Positions 51,541 through 59,194 of a DNA stretch of 64,000 bases are shown piece by piece. Position numbers and translations under genes: made by a program. Origin of the DNA: Tenacibaculum sp. Bg11-29 (GTDB taxonomy: Bacteria > Bacteroidota > Bacteroidia > Flavobacteriales > Flavobacteriaceae). The stretch lies in contig NZ_PJBB01000003.1 in assembly GCF_002836595.1 (NCBI RefSeq), positions 4,183,501 through 4,247,500 of the forward strand, written 5' to 3'. Below the pieces are notes generated by a model, which saw only the letters and a list, made by a program, of their open reading frames with translations, was not told the origin of the DNA and searched no databases. Numbering within the stretch: the stretch's first letter is position 1; every line of letters starts with the position of its first letter.

Positions 51541-51720
51541 AACTGATTTATGAAAGAATAAGCTACTTGACTCACAACAACTTGAAATCGAGATCTAGGT
51601 CTCACAGAACTGAACGTGATTTTTAGTAGAAAAGAGAGCCAATTACCAATATTGTCGAAGTCTAATGCTTCACCGTATAAATTAACCTTAATTCTCTCTT
51701 TTATTCTTTCTGATTTATAT
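51541..51720 (-). other. Upstream region of the IS110 remnant, possible bridge-RNA segment
   Basis: About 175 bases directly upstream of the IS110-type start are less AT-rich than their surroundings. On the minus strand they contain short stems (GAAG-CATTAGA-CTTC; GAGA-CCTAGA-TCTC). IS110-group elements carry a structured non-coding RNA, the bridge RNA, between their end and the transposase gene. Assignment is by position and composition only. The rest of the gap to 51944 is AT-rich and gives the leader of the next gene. Confidence 0.35.
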
Positions 51721-51811
51721 CTCTTAAATTTAACCTTTTTATTAAATTGCTAACTTAAGATGTATAAAAAAAATAGAGCATTTTCGTTTAACAAAAAGTT
51801 TAGTGCATATT

Positions 51812-51895
51812 AATAAAGTCCGTTAAATATGGCTTTATAGAAGAAAATATAAAAGCTATATATTTATATTTAGTTAAGTAATAAACCGAAACGAA
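51812..51895 (+). repeat. Accessory-gene 5' leader, copy 1
   Basis: The stretch AATAAAGTCCGTTAAAT ... TTTATAG ... TTAGTTAAGTAATAAACCGAAAC resembles the leader before the ATPase gene at 52564-52685 (TATAAAGTCCGTCAAAT ... TTTATAA ... TTAGCTAAATACTTAA ... CGAAAC). Both precede an accessory gene by 20-50 bases, so the block may contain a promoter or be a cassette edge. Confidence 0.5.
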
Positions 51896-51944
51896 AGTGC
51901 TTATAAATTGCCCTACGTTTCTTATAATGAATATTGTACAACAT

Positions 51945-52496
51945 ATGAAAAAAATCTATTTACTAATATTTAGCTGTTTTATTTTTCTTAGATGTAATTC
52001 ACAAAATAACGTCCAGATAGTAAATGAATTTATTAAGTCATATAACAACAAGGATTCTATAATGACTTTCAATTTATTGCACAAAGACTTTATTGAATTA
52101 TGGGAAAAAGATACCGTCATAAGCAACAAGACCCATTATAGTAAAAACTACTCTTGGGGAAAAGTTATGAATGACTTAGAAAAAGTTGAAATTATTAAAA
52201 CGGACTCAAACTTTGTGGAAACAATTTCAACATACTATTCAAAAAGAGATAAGTTATTAGGGATTAGTCCATACAAATCAAAACGTGTTTATAAAATAAG
52301 TAATGGAAAAATAATCAAGATTATTGGAGGAGAATTTGATGGGTATTTAGAATATGACAAACCAAGGCGAGAACAATATCAAGTCTTTTTCAAATGGCTC
52401 TCGGAAAATTATGATTTAGAACCGTCTGACTTTCCTTTTGATAAAAATGGAGCGGAAAAACTAAAAGAAAAACTAATCGAATATAAAAAGAACTAA
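51945..52496 (+). CDS. Lipoprotein with possible NTF2-like fold
   Basis: A 183-residue precursor from the ATG at 51945 with a lipoprotein signal peptide (MKKIYLLIFSCFIFLRCNSQ). The mature segment VQIVNEFIKSYNNKDSIMTFNLLHKDFIELWEKDT resembles the first helix and turn of SnoaL/NTF2-like domains. The C-terminal part (YQVFFKWLSENYDLEPSDFPF) is unfamiliar. In-frame starts at 51897 and 51927 would bury the signal peptide. It is flanked by IS remnants; no partner gene is evident. Confidence 0.65.
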   Translation: MKKIYLLIFSCFIFLRCNSQNNVQIVNEFIKSYNNKDSIMTFNLLHKDFIELWEKDTVISNKTHYSKNYSWGKVMNDLEKVEIIKTDSNFVETISTYYSKRDKLLGISPYKSKRVYKISNGKIIKIIGGEFDGYLEYDKPRREQYQVFFKWLSENYDLEPSDFPFDKNGAEKLKEKLIEYKKN

Positions 52497-52563
52497 ATAT
52501 ATTGTGCAAAAAATAGCTGTAGTTAATACAGGTTTTGATAATTACCTCGAAAATTAAAGTATT

Positions 52564-52685
52564 TTATAAAGTCCGTCAAATTTTTTTGATTTGGATTTAT
52601 AATAAAACAAAATTAAAAAACTTAGCTAAATACTTAATCGGAAATTAAGTAATTTTAATTAACCTAGTAACCATACGAGCCGAAA
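52564..52685 (+). repeat. Accessory-gene 5' leader, copy 2
   Basis: TATAAAGTCCGTCAAAT, GATTTGGATTTATAA and a later TAACCTAGTAACCATACGAGCC-GAAAC lie in the 210-base gap before the ATPase gene. The first part matches the leader at 51812; the last resembles the 3'-flank motif TAAC-N4-GTAACCGTTGTACAAGCC at 46920. The gap holds no gene. Confidence 0.5.
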
Positions 52686-52706
52686 CATATCAAATATTAA
52701 AAAAAA

Positions 52707-53288
52707 TTGAATAACAGATTTAAATACAATCCTTTCTCTGGAATATTAGAAGATGATATTGAAAAAATTTTAGTCCCTAAGTTTAATTTAGATAACATTG
52801 TTTCTAAAATTAATAATTCGGATTCATTAAATATTGAATTTTTAGGAAAACAAGGTAGAGGAAAAACTACTCATTTGATTTATTTACAAAAGCAAATGAC
52901 AGAATATCCAATATTCTTATTAAACTCAAGTTCAACAATTACTGATATTATAAATGATAAAGCAAGCATAGTTTTCATTGATAGCATTCATCATCTAAAC
53001 ATATTTGACAGAATTCGATTATTCAAAATAAAAGAAAAAGTTATCTATACAACTCATTTGTCTAGAAAACTTGATTGTTTCTTGGCCAGAAAAGACAACT
53101 ATTCTATTAAATTTAAAGGTATTGATAAAGAAATACTTCGTGAAGTATTAAACAAAAGATTACAACTTGCTTCTTATAAAAAGAAGAAACAAGAAACCTT
53201 TACTGAAAATGAAATAAAATTATTAATCCAAAAATTTGGGGATAATTACAGAGGAATCATTAATTATCTTTATGAGAAATACCAATGA
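52707..53288 (+). CDS. Small P-loop ATPase of an unrecognised two-gene unit
   Basis: A 193-residue protein, apparently complete, starting at TTG (NNRFKYNPFSG). Walker A is GKQGRGKTT (residues 47-55), Walker B IVFID (88-92), followed by SIHHL, a sensor-1-like YTTHLSRKL (around 112-120) and a C-terminal helical part (ENEIKLLIQKFGDNYRGIINYLYEKY) like an AAA+ lid. It is small for AAA+, resembling a minimal STAND/DnaA-like module. The next gene overlaps by 4 bases (ATGA), so the two proteins are made together. No named family is recognised. Confidence 0.72.
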   Translation: MNNRFKYNPFSGILEDDIEKILVPKFNLDNIVSKINNSDSLNIEFLGKQGRGKTTHLIYLQKQMTEYPIFLLNSSSTITDIINDKASIVFIDSIHHLNIFDRIRLFKIKEKVIYTTHLSRKLDCFLARKDNYSIKFKGIDKEILREVLNKRLQLASYKKKKQETFTENEIKLLIQKFGDNYRGIINYLYEKYQ

Positions 53289-54271
53289 CAAAAGCTATAA
53301 TAGAAAAAGAAATTTTCATAAATGAAGTTGTTAATGATAACAATACATCAGGTTATTTGACTATAAAATCTTATGAAACAATAACTCTAGATAAAATAAT
53401 GGGTGTTATCTTTTTAGAGGCTAGAGGGAGAATGTCTAGTTATAAAGATGAAGTTTTGTCATTTAAAATTTCAGATAAAAAAGAATTAATAAAAAACGAG
53501 TCATCTAAAATTCCCTTTACCTTTAATTCATCTAACTTCGAAATAAATTCTTATAACGGAAAAAATGTAAGCTTTTCTTACAATTTAGAAATTCAAATAG
53601 ACGTAAACGATAATGATTTAGAAAGACTAGAAAAAAATATATTTTCACAAATAAAATCATTTATTACATCAGATTATACTATTAAAATTTCTAAGTATTT
53701 CAAAATAGAAAATTTAAATATTAATTACCAAGTTGTCGAGACAGAAACCGATTTCAATATTCAAACTAACTTAATTGTAGGACTATTTACATTACTAATA
53801 TTTGGCAGTACTTATGCTTATTTAATACCCGAATTTAATCCTTTCTACATAATATTAGGAATAGCCTGTACAATTTTGTTAACATATTTAATAACTAAAT
53901 ATATTGGAAGTTCTTTAGGGACAATCTCAATGAAAACGTTAAAAGACGAAAACGCATTCATTTGTAAAATATTAAAGACAAAAAAATTCAACCTAATAAA
54001 ACCTTCTTTATATTATGTAATAATCGAAAAAGTAATTGACAATAGAGGAACTTCTTCTTCAACATATACTGAAACTATTTTCACTTCTGAAAAGAAAAAA
54101 TTAGAGAATTTTAAATCTAGTCCAGAAATTAAATTTTTATACCCAAATAAAAATGGACTACAATCTTATGAATATAAAGATGCTTCAATTTTATGGCAAA
54201 TGAAACTTGAGGGAAAATATTTAGGGTTAATGCTAAAATACAAATGTACATTCAGAGTAGAAAGGAAATAA
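53285..54271 (+). CDS. Two-helix membrane protein paired with the small ATPase
   Basis: A 328-residue protein. The N-terminal 155 residues are polar and beta-rich (VVNDNNTSGYLTIKSYETITLDKIMGVIFLEARGRMSSYKDEVLSFKI). Two transmembrane helices follow (about residues 161-180 and 186-207, LIVGLFTLLIFGSTYAYLI and FYIILGIACTILLTYLIT), then a polar C-terminal domain of about 120 residues. With no signal peptide, both large domains probably face the cytoplasm. No family is recognised. It overlaps the ATPase gene, and the pair lies between two IS-remnant arrays, which suggests a mobile unit, perhaps for defence or membrane stress. Confidence 0.7.
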   Translation: MTKAIIEKEIFINEVVNDNNTSGYLTIKSYETITLDKIMGVIFLEARGRMSSYKDEVLSFKISDKKELIKNESSKIPFTFNSSNFEINSYNGKNVSFSYNLEIQIDVNDNDLERLEKNIFSQIKSFITSDYTIKISKYFKIENLNINYQVVETETDFNIQTNLIVGLFTLLIFGSTYAYLIPEFNPFYIILGIACTILLTYLITKYIGSSLGTISMKTLKDENAFICKILKTKKFNLIKPSLYYVIIEKVIDNRGTSSSTYTETIFTSEKKKLENFKSSPEIKFLYPNKNGLQSYEYKDASILWQMKLEGKYLGLMLKYKCTFRVERK

Positions 54272-54279
54272 ACATTTAC

Positions 54280-54420
54280 TAACAATGGTAACCGTTGCAC
54301 AAGTCTATAAAAAACAGCGATAAAATAGGCTCTTCTTTGGGCTTTTATTTTTTACGCAGGCTTTCTAAAAACTAAAATTAAGTAAGTTTAAAACAAACAC
54401 CTGTTTGTTTTTAAATACAT
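54280..54420 (+). repeat. Accessory-gene 3'-flank repeat, copy 2
   Basis: Matches 46920-47065 in order and spacing, beginning TAACAATGGTAACCGTTG 8 bases after the stop of the membrane-protein gene. From about 54366 it also matches the IS array starting at 51023. Confidence 0.8.
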
Positions 54421-55095
54421 ATTTATTGAAACTACCTAAAAACGATACTATCTATCATATTCACCTTTTTAGTAATGAATTTTAAGTATTTCTTTAAATT
54501 ATAAGCAACAGCAGGTAGACGCATTACCTTATTTACTTGTTTTAATTATCATCTTTTTATTCTTCAAACCGACCTAATAATTAAGTTTATTTTTAAATAA
54601 TTAGCGCAATTATTTTGTACACTACAAAAAATTAATTTTTAGGATTGTACAGCTATATACAATCCTAAAAAATAAAATCTAAAAACTGTACAAGCATCTA
54701 CAGCTCTAGAAATATACAGTTTAAAACTGTACAAAAATAAGCAAAAATAAAAACTACGCTTATTAGTTAAATTCAAATTATATAAAGAGTTGTGTCATTT
54801 AAAATCAGAAGGATTTTCTCAATAATCTTCTTCTATTATCTTTTTATAGTGGAAAAAACTTTATAATAAAATAATCCTGATTTTTCGATTGCAAAACTTT
54901 GTTTTATTAACTTATTTGAAACTACCATTAATGCTAGTTTTTTACTCTTTCTTTTGTTAACAATTTATTTACACCCTTTATTATGTTTATATGTATTAAA
55001 GGATCGTAAAAACTAAAGGTTCTTTAAGAAGTCTTTTTAGAAAGATCTTAAACCCATATGCATCATTTTTAAATTGATTATCGCCCCTTTTATTC
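54366..55095 (-). mobile_element. Decayed insertion-sequence array, copy 2 (DDE transposase end plus IS110 pieces)
   Basis: Minus-strand 54542-54432 encodes KQVNKVMRLPAVAYNLKKYL then KFITKKVNMIDSIVFR, the C-terminus of a DDE transposase. 54955-54836 encodes KSKKLALMVVSNKLIKQSFA then IEKSGLFYYK, the C-terminus of an IS110-family transposase, and 55095-55029 encodes NKRGDNQFKNDAYGFKIFLK, part of the IS110 N-terminus. The IS110 middle is deleted. Compared with copy 1 it keeps 21 extra bases in the DDE end, an extra GTAC-rich segment near 54692-54736 and the IS110 C-terminus. Confidence 0.82.
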
Positions 55096-55416
55096 TTTTT
55101 GGTTTATATCTACCCTAAGTAAATTTTCACCTATTCCACCTCTCTATTTTAAATGCATTCATACTGTTAACCTAATCAACAACATAAAAAAACTACATAA
55201 ATCCTCTTCCTTTTCAACTCCCTATAGTACTCTCTAATTCATTAACTCTTCTATATTTTAGATACCTATACTTAGTAAAAAATCTACTTCTTTTAATGAA
55301 TAAAATCAAACTTCAAAAAAAATAAATTCCAAAATATTTTTTTAGTTAGGATTCCTTACTATATTTGTGACGTGAATTCATAACATCATTATTTAATAAT
55401 CTTAAAAAATAAACAA
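55096..55416 (+). promoter_or_regulatory. Gap upstream of the first redox block, with a -7 box
   Basis: No gene is seen in 55096-55416. TATATTTG at 55360-55367 matches TAnnTTTG and would give a leader of about 45 bases for the thioredoxin-like gene. A clear -33 TTTG is missing. AGGATTCC just upstream of the box (about 55348) resembles AGGAATCC upstream of the paralogue at 60656. Confidence 0.5.
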
Positions 55417-55650
55417 ATGAGTAAATCAATTTTTTATCACGCAGGTTGTAGTGTATGCATTAGTGCAGAACATGATATTATAGCATTAGTTGGAAAAGAC
55501 AATGTAGAAATTGTAAACATTGGTGAAGACAAATCAAGAATTAATGAAGCTGAACTAGCAGGCGTAAAATCTGTACCAGCATTATTAACTCCAAGTAAAA
55601 ACGTGTTACACCTTAATTTTGGAGCATCTATGGCAGATGTAAAAGGATAA
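55417..55650 (+). CDS. Thioredoxin-like small protein, copy 1
   Basis: A 77-residue glutaredoxin/thioredoxin-fold protein with a redox motif CSVC at residues 11-14 (FYHAGCSVCISAEHDI) and the cis-Pro segment KSVPALLT. It lacks an export signal and is about the minimum size for the fold. The paralogue at 60656 has CPVC and is about 70% identical. Each is followed by a DUF2024 gene within the block. The probable role is thiol redox chemistry under oxidative stress, since the second copy lies near catalase. Confidence 0.82.
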   Translation: MSKSIFYHAGCSVCISAEHDIIALVGKDNVEIVNIGEDKSRINEAELAGVKSVPALLTPSKNVLHLNFGASMADVKG

Positions 55651-55659
55651 TAAAAAATA

Positions 55660-55694
55660 TTAAAGTAGTGAGTGAATTTTACTCACTACTTTAA
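55660..55694 (+). terminator. Hairpin after the thioredoxin-like gene
   Basis: A perfect 14-bp stem TTAAAGTAGTGAGT (55660-55673) with its complement (55681-55694). The following sequence is only weakly T-rich, so it may be a partial terminator or processing site between the first two genes of the block. Confidence 0.65.
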
Positions 55695-55709
55695 CTTAAA
55701 CAAATACTT

Positions 55710-55967
55710 ATGAAAATTTCAGTTTACGATACATATGTTAAAAAAAATAATAACATTGTTATGCACTTCGATATATTAGTTGAAGAAAGCAAAACATTAG
55801 AAAATGCTATTGCTTTTGGAAAAGAATACCTGGCTTCAAAAAATTTATCTAATAAACAATTAACTACTAACGAATGTAAGTTTTGCCATATGGAAACAGC
55901 ACCTACCGAAGTAGAAAAAATTGTTTTAAGAGATGGCTACTATATCATAGAAATGGAAAACTGTTAG
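55710..55967 (+). CDS. DUF2024 family protein, copy 1
   Basis: An 85-residue protein starting KISVYDTYV and containing VMHFDILVEE, NECKFCHMETAP and YYIIEMENC, the DUF2024 pattern. The CKFCHM motif (CxxCH) and C-terminal Cys could bind a metal or act in redox chemistry. The paralogue at 61821 has the same motifs. The GGCT gene starts 3 bases after its stop. Confidence 0.85.
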   Translation: MKISVYDTYVKKNNNIVMHFDILVEESKTLENAIAFGKEYLASKNLSNKQLTTNECKFCHMETAPTEVEKIVLRDGYYIIEMENC

Positions 55968-55970
55968 GCT

Positions 55971-56324
55971 ATGAATGCTAAAAAACAGTATCTTTTTTCT
56001 TACGGAACACTACAATTAGAAAACGTTCAACTAAAAAACTATGGTAGAAAACTAATCGGTTTTAAAGATGTTCTAAATAATTACAAGTTAGAACATCTTA
56101 AAATTACGGATAAAAACGTATTCGCTAAAAGTCAACAACAATTTCATCCAATAGCCATCTGTTCAAAAAATAAAAAAGAATGTATTAAAGGTGTTATTTT
56201 TGAGATTACAGCGCAAGAACTTATACAAACAGATGTATATGAAGTTTCTGATTATAAAAGAGTTTTAGAAACATTTCAATCTGGTAAAAAAGCTTGGGTT
56301 TATATATCTAATAAAAATCATTAG
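55971..56324 (+). CDS. Gamma-glutamylcyclotransferase-like (GGCT/AIG2) protein
   Basis: A 117-residue single-domain protein opening YLFSYGTLQLENVQ, the YGT(L)xxG-type substrate loop of the GGCT fold, with IKGVIFEITAQELIQTDVYEVSDYKRV carrying the conserved acid. Such enzymes cyclise gamma-glutamyl groups to 5-oxoproline, sometimes in glutathione-like metabolism; the physiological substrate here is unknown. It is closely linked to the DUF2024 gene upstream. Confidence 0.8.
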   Translation: MNAKKQYLFSYGTLQLENVQLKNYGRKLIGFKDVLNNYKLEHLKITDKNVFAKSQQQFHPIAICSKNKKECIKGVIFEITAQELIQTDVYEVSDYKRVLETFQSGKKAWVYISNKNH

Positions 56325-56374
56325 GCATCTTTAATTAGGATTACTAACTTTGCTTTTTTAAAAGAAGAATATCA

Positions 56375-57115
56375 ATGGCTATATATGATTTAATCTTAAA
56401 CTCAAAAAATAAAACAACTATTGAATTAGGTAATATTCATTTAAGTTCGAGTAATAAAATTGTCTTACAGCAATTACTTAAAGAGTTTAAGTACATCAAT
56501 ATATTAAACGACTACAAATTACCTGTAGATAATAAATTACTTCTATTCGGTCATACAGGTTGTGGAAAAACAACTACAGCTAAAGCAATTGCTAAAATAT
56601 TAGATAAAAAAATATTTACCCTTAATTTAGGTGGCATTATATCTTCTCGTCTTGGTGAAACGGCCAAAAACATTACAGAAGTTTTTAAAAAAGCATCTCG
56701 AGAAAATGCTGTTCTCTTTTTAGATGAGTTTGATTATATAGGAAAAATACGTGACTACGATAACAAAGATTCTGGTGAAATGAAACGCTTGGTAAACACC
56801 GTTATTCAGCTTATAGATCAATTACCAAACGGCACATTATTAATTGCAGCAACCAATCACGCTAGCATTATTGATACTGCTTTATTAAGACGTTTTCAAT
56901 TAAAACTAAAATTTGAGGCTCCTAATAATGAGGAATTAGATAAGTATTATGATTCTTTGTTACTCCAATTTCCTGAAGAGTTTAGAAATGTAGAACGTTG
57001 TTATTCTATTTCGTATGCAGAGGCTAAAGACATAACTTTTAGGGCTGTTAAAAATAAAGTTATAGAAATTGAAGAGGCAAAAGAAATAACAATAGCAGCA
57101 TTGGATGGAAAATAG
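56375..57115 (+). CDS. AAA family ATPase
   Basis: A 246-residue classical AAA module: Walker A GHTGCGKTT (residues 59-67), Walker B LFLDEFD (114-120), sensor-1 LLIAATNH, the arginine region TALLRRFQLKLKF and a C-terminal lid. The N-terminal 45 residues are unfamiliar and may bind the target. Related proteins remodel proteins or act as activases. The MarR gene overlaps its last 11 bases. A TAACTTTG box at 56345-56352 matches the -7 consensus, so it may have its own promoter. Confidence 0.85.
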   Translation: MAIYDLILNSKNKTTIELGNIHLSSSNKIVLQQLLKEFKYINILNDYKLPVDNKLLLFGHTGCGKTTTAKAIAKILDKKIFTLNLGGIISSRLGETAKNITEVFKKASRENAVLFLDEFDYIGKIRDYDNKDSGEMKRLVNTVIQLIDQLPNGTLLIAATNHASIIDTALLRRFQLKLKFEAPNNEELDKYYDSLLLQFPEEFRNVERCYSISYAEAKDITFRAVKNKVIEIEEAKEITIAALDGK

Positions 57116-57686
57116 TAGCGTTAATCAAAAAATAATAAACGGATTAGAACGAATCTCGAAAGCTTTTCGAGTTTTGCTTTGGGAAAAAAGTAAATTATAT
57201 AAAATAAGTCCTATTCAGATACAGCTATTAATTTTTTGCAATACTCATAAAAAAGAAGATTTAAAAGTGAGTTTTTTAGCTACAGAATTTGATTTAACAA
57301 AAGCTACAATTAGTGACTCTATTAAGGTATTACTCAAAAAAGAATTACTTACTAAAGTTATCAACGTTAAAGATTCTAGAAGCTTTACGGTACAACTAAC
57401 TAAAAAAGGAAAAGAAATTGTAGAAAAAACAAGTGACTTTACAACGGTATTAAATCAATCTATAGATTTTTTATCTGAACCTGAAAAAGGTATTTTTTTA
57501 AAGCAACTAATGCAACTTATTTATCAATTGAATCAAAGAGAAGTTATCTCTACGCAACGAATGTGCTTAACTTGCTATTATTACAAAAAAGATGGTAATC
57601 AACACTATTGTAATTTAATGGAAAAACCATTGAAAAATATCGATTTGAGAATAGATTGTGATGAGCATCAAATACTACAAAATTAA
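57105..57686 (+). CDS. MarR family regulator with C-terminal cysteine cluster
   Basis: A 193-residue protein. Residues about 20-145 form the MarR winged-helix fold (ISPIQIQLLIFCNTHKKEDLKVSFLATEFDLTKATISDSIKVLLKKELL, NVKDSRSFTVQLTKKG). The C-terminal 40 residues add MCLTCYYYKKDGNQHYCNLMEKP and RIDCDEHQ: four cysteines and two histidines arranged like a small zinc or Fe-S site. This fits a redox- or metal-sensing regulator. It overlaps the AAA gene. A decayed copy of its C-terminal half lies after catalase at 63660. Confidence 0.86.
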   Translation: MENSSVNQKIINGLERISKAFRVLLWEKSKLYKISPIQIQLLIFCNTHKKEDLKVSFLATEFDLTKATISDSIKVLLKKELLTKVINVKDSRSFTVQLTKKGKEIVEKTSDFTTVLNQSIDFLSEPEKGIFLKQLMQLIYQLNQREVISTQRMCLTCYYYKKDGNQHYCNLMEKPLKNIDLRIDCDEHQILQN

Positions 57687-57698
57687 AGTACCTTGAAC

Positions 57699-59105
57699 TT
57701 ATAATATCTTATCTAATGCTATTATAACTTTTTCAATATTAGGTTTACTTAAACTCCCATATCCAAATCTAAATCCTTGAAAAGAGTTGTTAATACAATA
57801 TTTTGAAGCATCTGTAATTCCAACTCCAGCCATTTCTAGTTTACTAATTAAATCTTCAATCTGTATTGTTTTCAGGGGAGTTATCCAAAAAGCCAAACCT
57901 CCTGAAGGGGTAGTATACTGTACTTTATCTTTTAAATGAATCTTCAATAAACTATCACAATAGTTTCTTTTTTCAATATAATTTTTAGAAGCCCTTTTTA
58001 AATGTCTCCTTATATCTCCGTTCTTAATCAATTCCATGATGGCTCTTTCCATAATAGAATCATTTTGTATATCAATAATTTCTCTTAAAGAAGCTATTTT
58101 CTCAATAGATTCAACATTGCACACTAAAAAACCGATACGTAATGAAGGAGCAATAATCTTACTAAAAGTACCTATATACACATAGTTTTTCACATTTGAT
58201 AAACTTGAAATAGGTAAAATTGGTCTATGATCAAAATGAAATTCATGATCATAATCATCTTCAATAATAGTGAAATTATACTTATTCGATAATTCTACTA
58301 ATTTTAGTTTTCGTTTTAAACTAAGTGATACAGTTGTTGGGTATTGATGATGCGGAGTTATGTATATTCCTTTTATATTAATTCCTTTTAGAAGTAAGCT
58401 TTCTACCTCATTAATTTTTAGCCCAAGATTATCTACACCAATAGGCATAAGAATTGCCCCAGCACTTTCAAATGCTTTCCATGCTGGTTGATACCCAGGG
58501 TTTTCAACTAAAATAATATCTTTTGGTCTAAATAAAGAATGAGCAATTAAGTATAATGCCATTTGACTACCACGAGTAATACATATCTCATCTGAAGTAA
58601 CATTCATACCTCTTCTGTGATTCAGCATTTGTGAAATTATTTTTCTAAATTCACTACTCCCTCTACTATCAGTATATCCCAGTATATTTAATTTTGACTT
58701 TAAGCCAAATACTCTTCTATACGCACTAGCCAATTCCTTTATTGGTGCTATTTTAGTGTCAGGAACTCCATCATCAATTACTATTAAAGATTTCTTCTTT
58801 ATTAGCAGACTCTCTTCAACCGCTGCTATTTTTTCATCTAATTCAATTATCAATTCTGCTACAAAAATGCCTGTTCTATTTTTAGAAATAAGCCATCCCT
58901 CTACTATTAAAATATCTTGTGCTTTTATTATTGTATTTCTATTTACACCAATAATAGAAGCTAGTTTTCTTGAGCTAGGTAATATTTCACCAGGTTTTAA
59001 ACGTTGTTTTCTTATCGCTAATATAAAAGCATCCACTATTTGAAGATACACGGCTTTATCGCCTTCTAAAGATATCTGTATGTCAAAATCCCATAACCTA
59101 TTCAT
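57699..59105 (-). CDS. MocR/PdxR-type regulator (GntR helix-turn-helix plus aminotransferase domain)
   Basis: A 468-residue protein: an N-terminal GntR winged helix (about residues 12-85, LKPGEILPSSRKLASIIGVNRNTIIKAQDIL) fused to a fold-type I aminotransferase domain. PLP-binding signs are the EDDYDHEF segment and the probable Schiff-base lysine in YIGTFSKIIAPSLRIGF. Such proteins use PLP, or PLP plus an amino acid, as a ligand to control divergently transcribed genes, here the cupin and DapA-like genes. A palindromic site lies at its start codon and in the divergent gap. Confidence 0.92.
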   Translation of the reverse strand: MNRLWDFDIQISLEGDKAVYLQIVDAFILAIRKQRLKPGEILPSSRKLASIIGVNRNTIIKAQDILIVEGWLISKNRTGIFVAELIIELDEKIAAVEESLLIKKKSLIVIDDGVPDTKIAPIKELASAYRRVFGLKSKLNILGYTDSRGSSEFRKIISQMLNHRRGMNVTSDEICITRGSQMALYLIAHSLFRPKDIILVENPGYQPAWKAFESAGAILMPIGVDNLGLKINEVESLLLKGINIKGIYITPHHQYPTTVSLSLKRKLKLVELSNKYNFTIIEDDYDHEFHFDHRPILPISSLSNVKNYVYIGTFSKIIAPSLRIGFLVCNVESIEKIASLREIIDIQNDSIMERAIMELIKNGDIRRHLKRASKNYIEKRNYCDSLLKIHLKDKVQYTTPSGGLAFWITPLKTIQIEDLISKLEMAGVGITDASKYCINNSFQGFRFGYGSLSKPNIEKVIIALDKIL

Positions 59106-59166
59106 TGGTCTATCTATTTTTAATAAAACTGGATCATTTTAATAGACCAAATGTATTTTAAATTTG
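59105..59166. promoter_or_regulatory. Probable MocR operator and divergent promoter
   Basis: TTGGTCTAT at 59105-59113 (overlapping the regulator start codon) and its exact complement ATAGACCAA at 59142-59150 form an inverted repeat with half-site centres 37 bases apart. GGTCTAT/ATAGACC resembles sites bound by other MocR proteins. TAAATTTG at 59159-59166 matches the -7 box and lies 29 bases before the cupin start, so a regulator bound at the right half-site would cover the -33 region. Confidence 0.7.
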
Positions 59167-59194
59167 CCAATAATTAATACTTAAAACATTTAAA

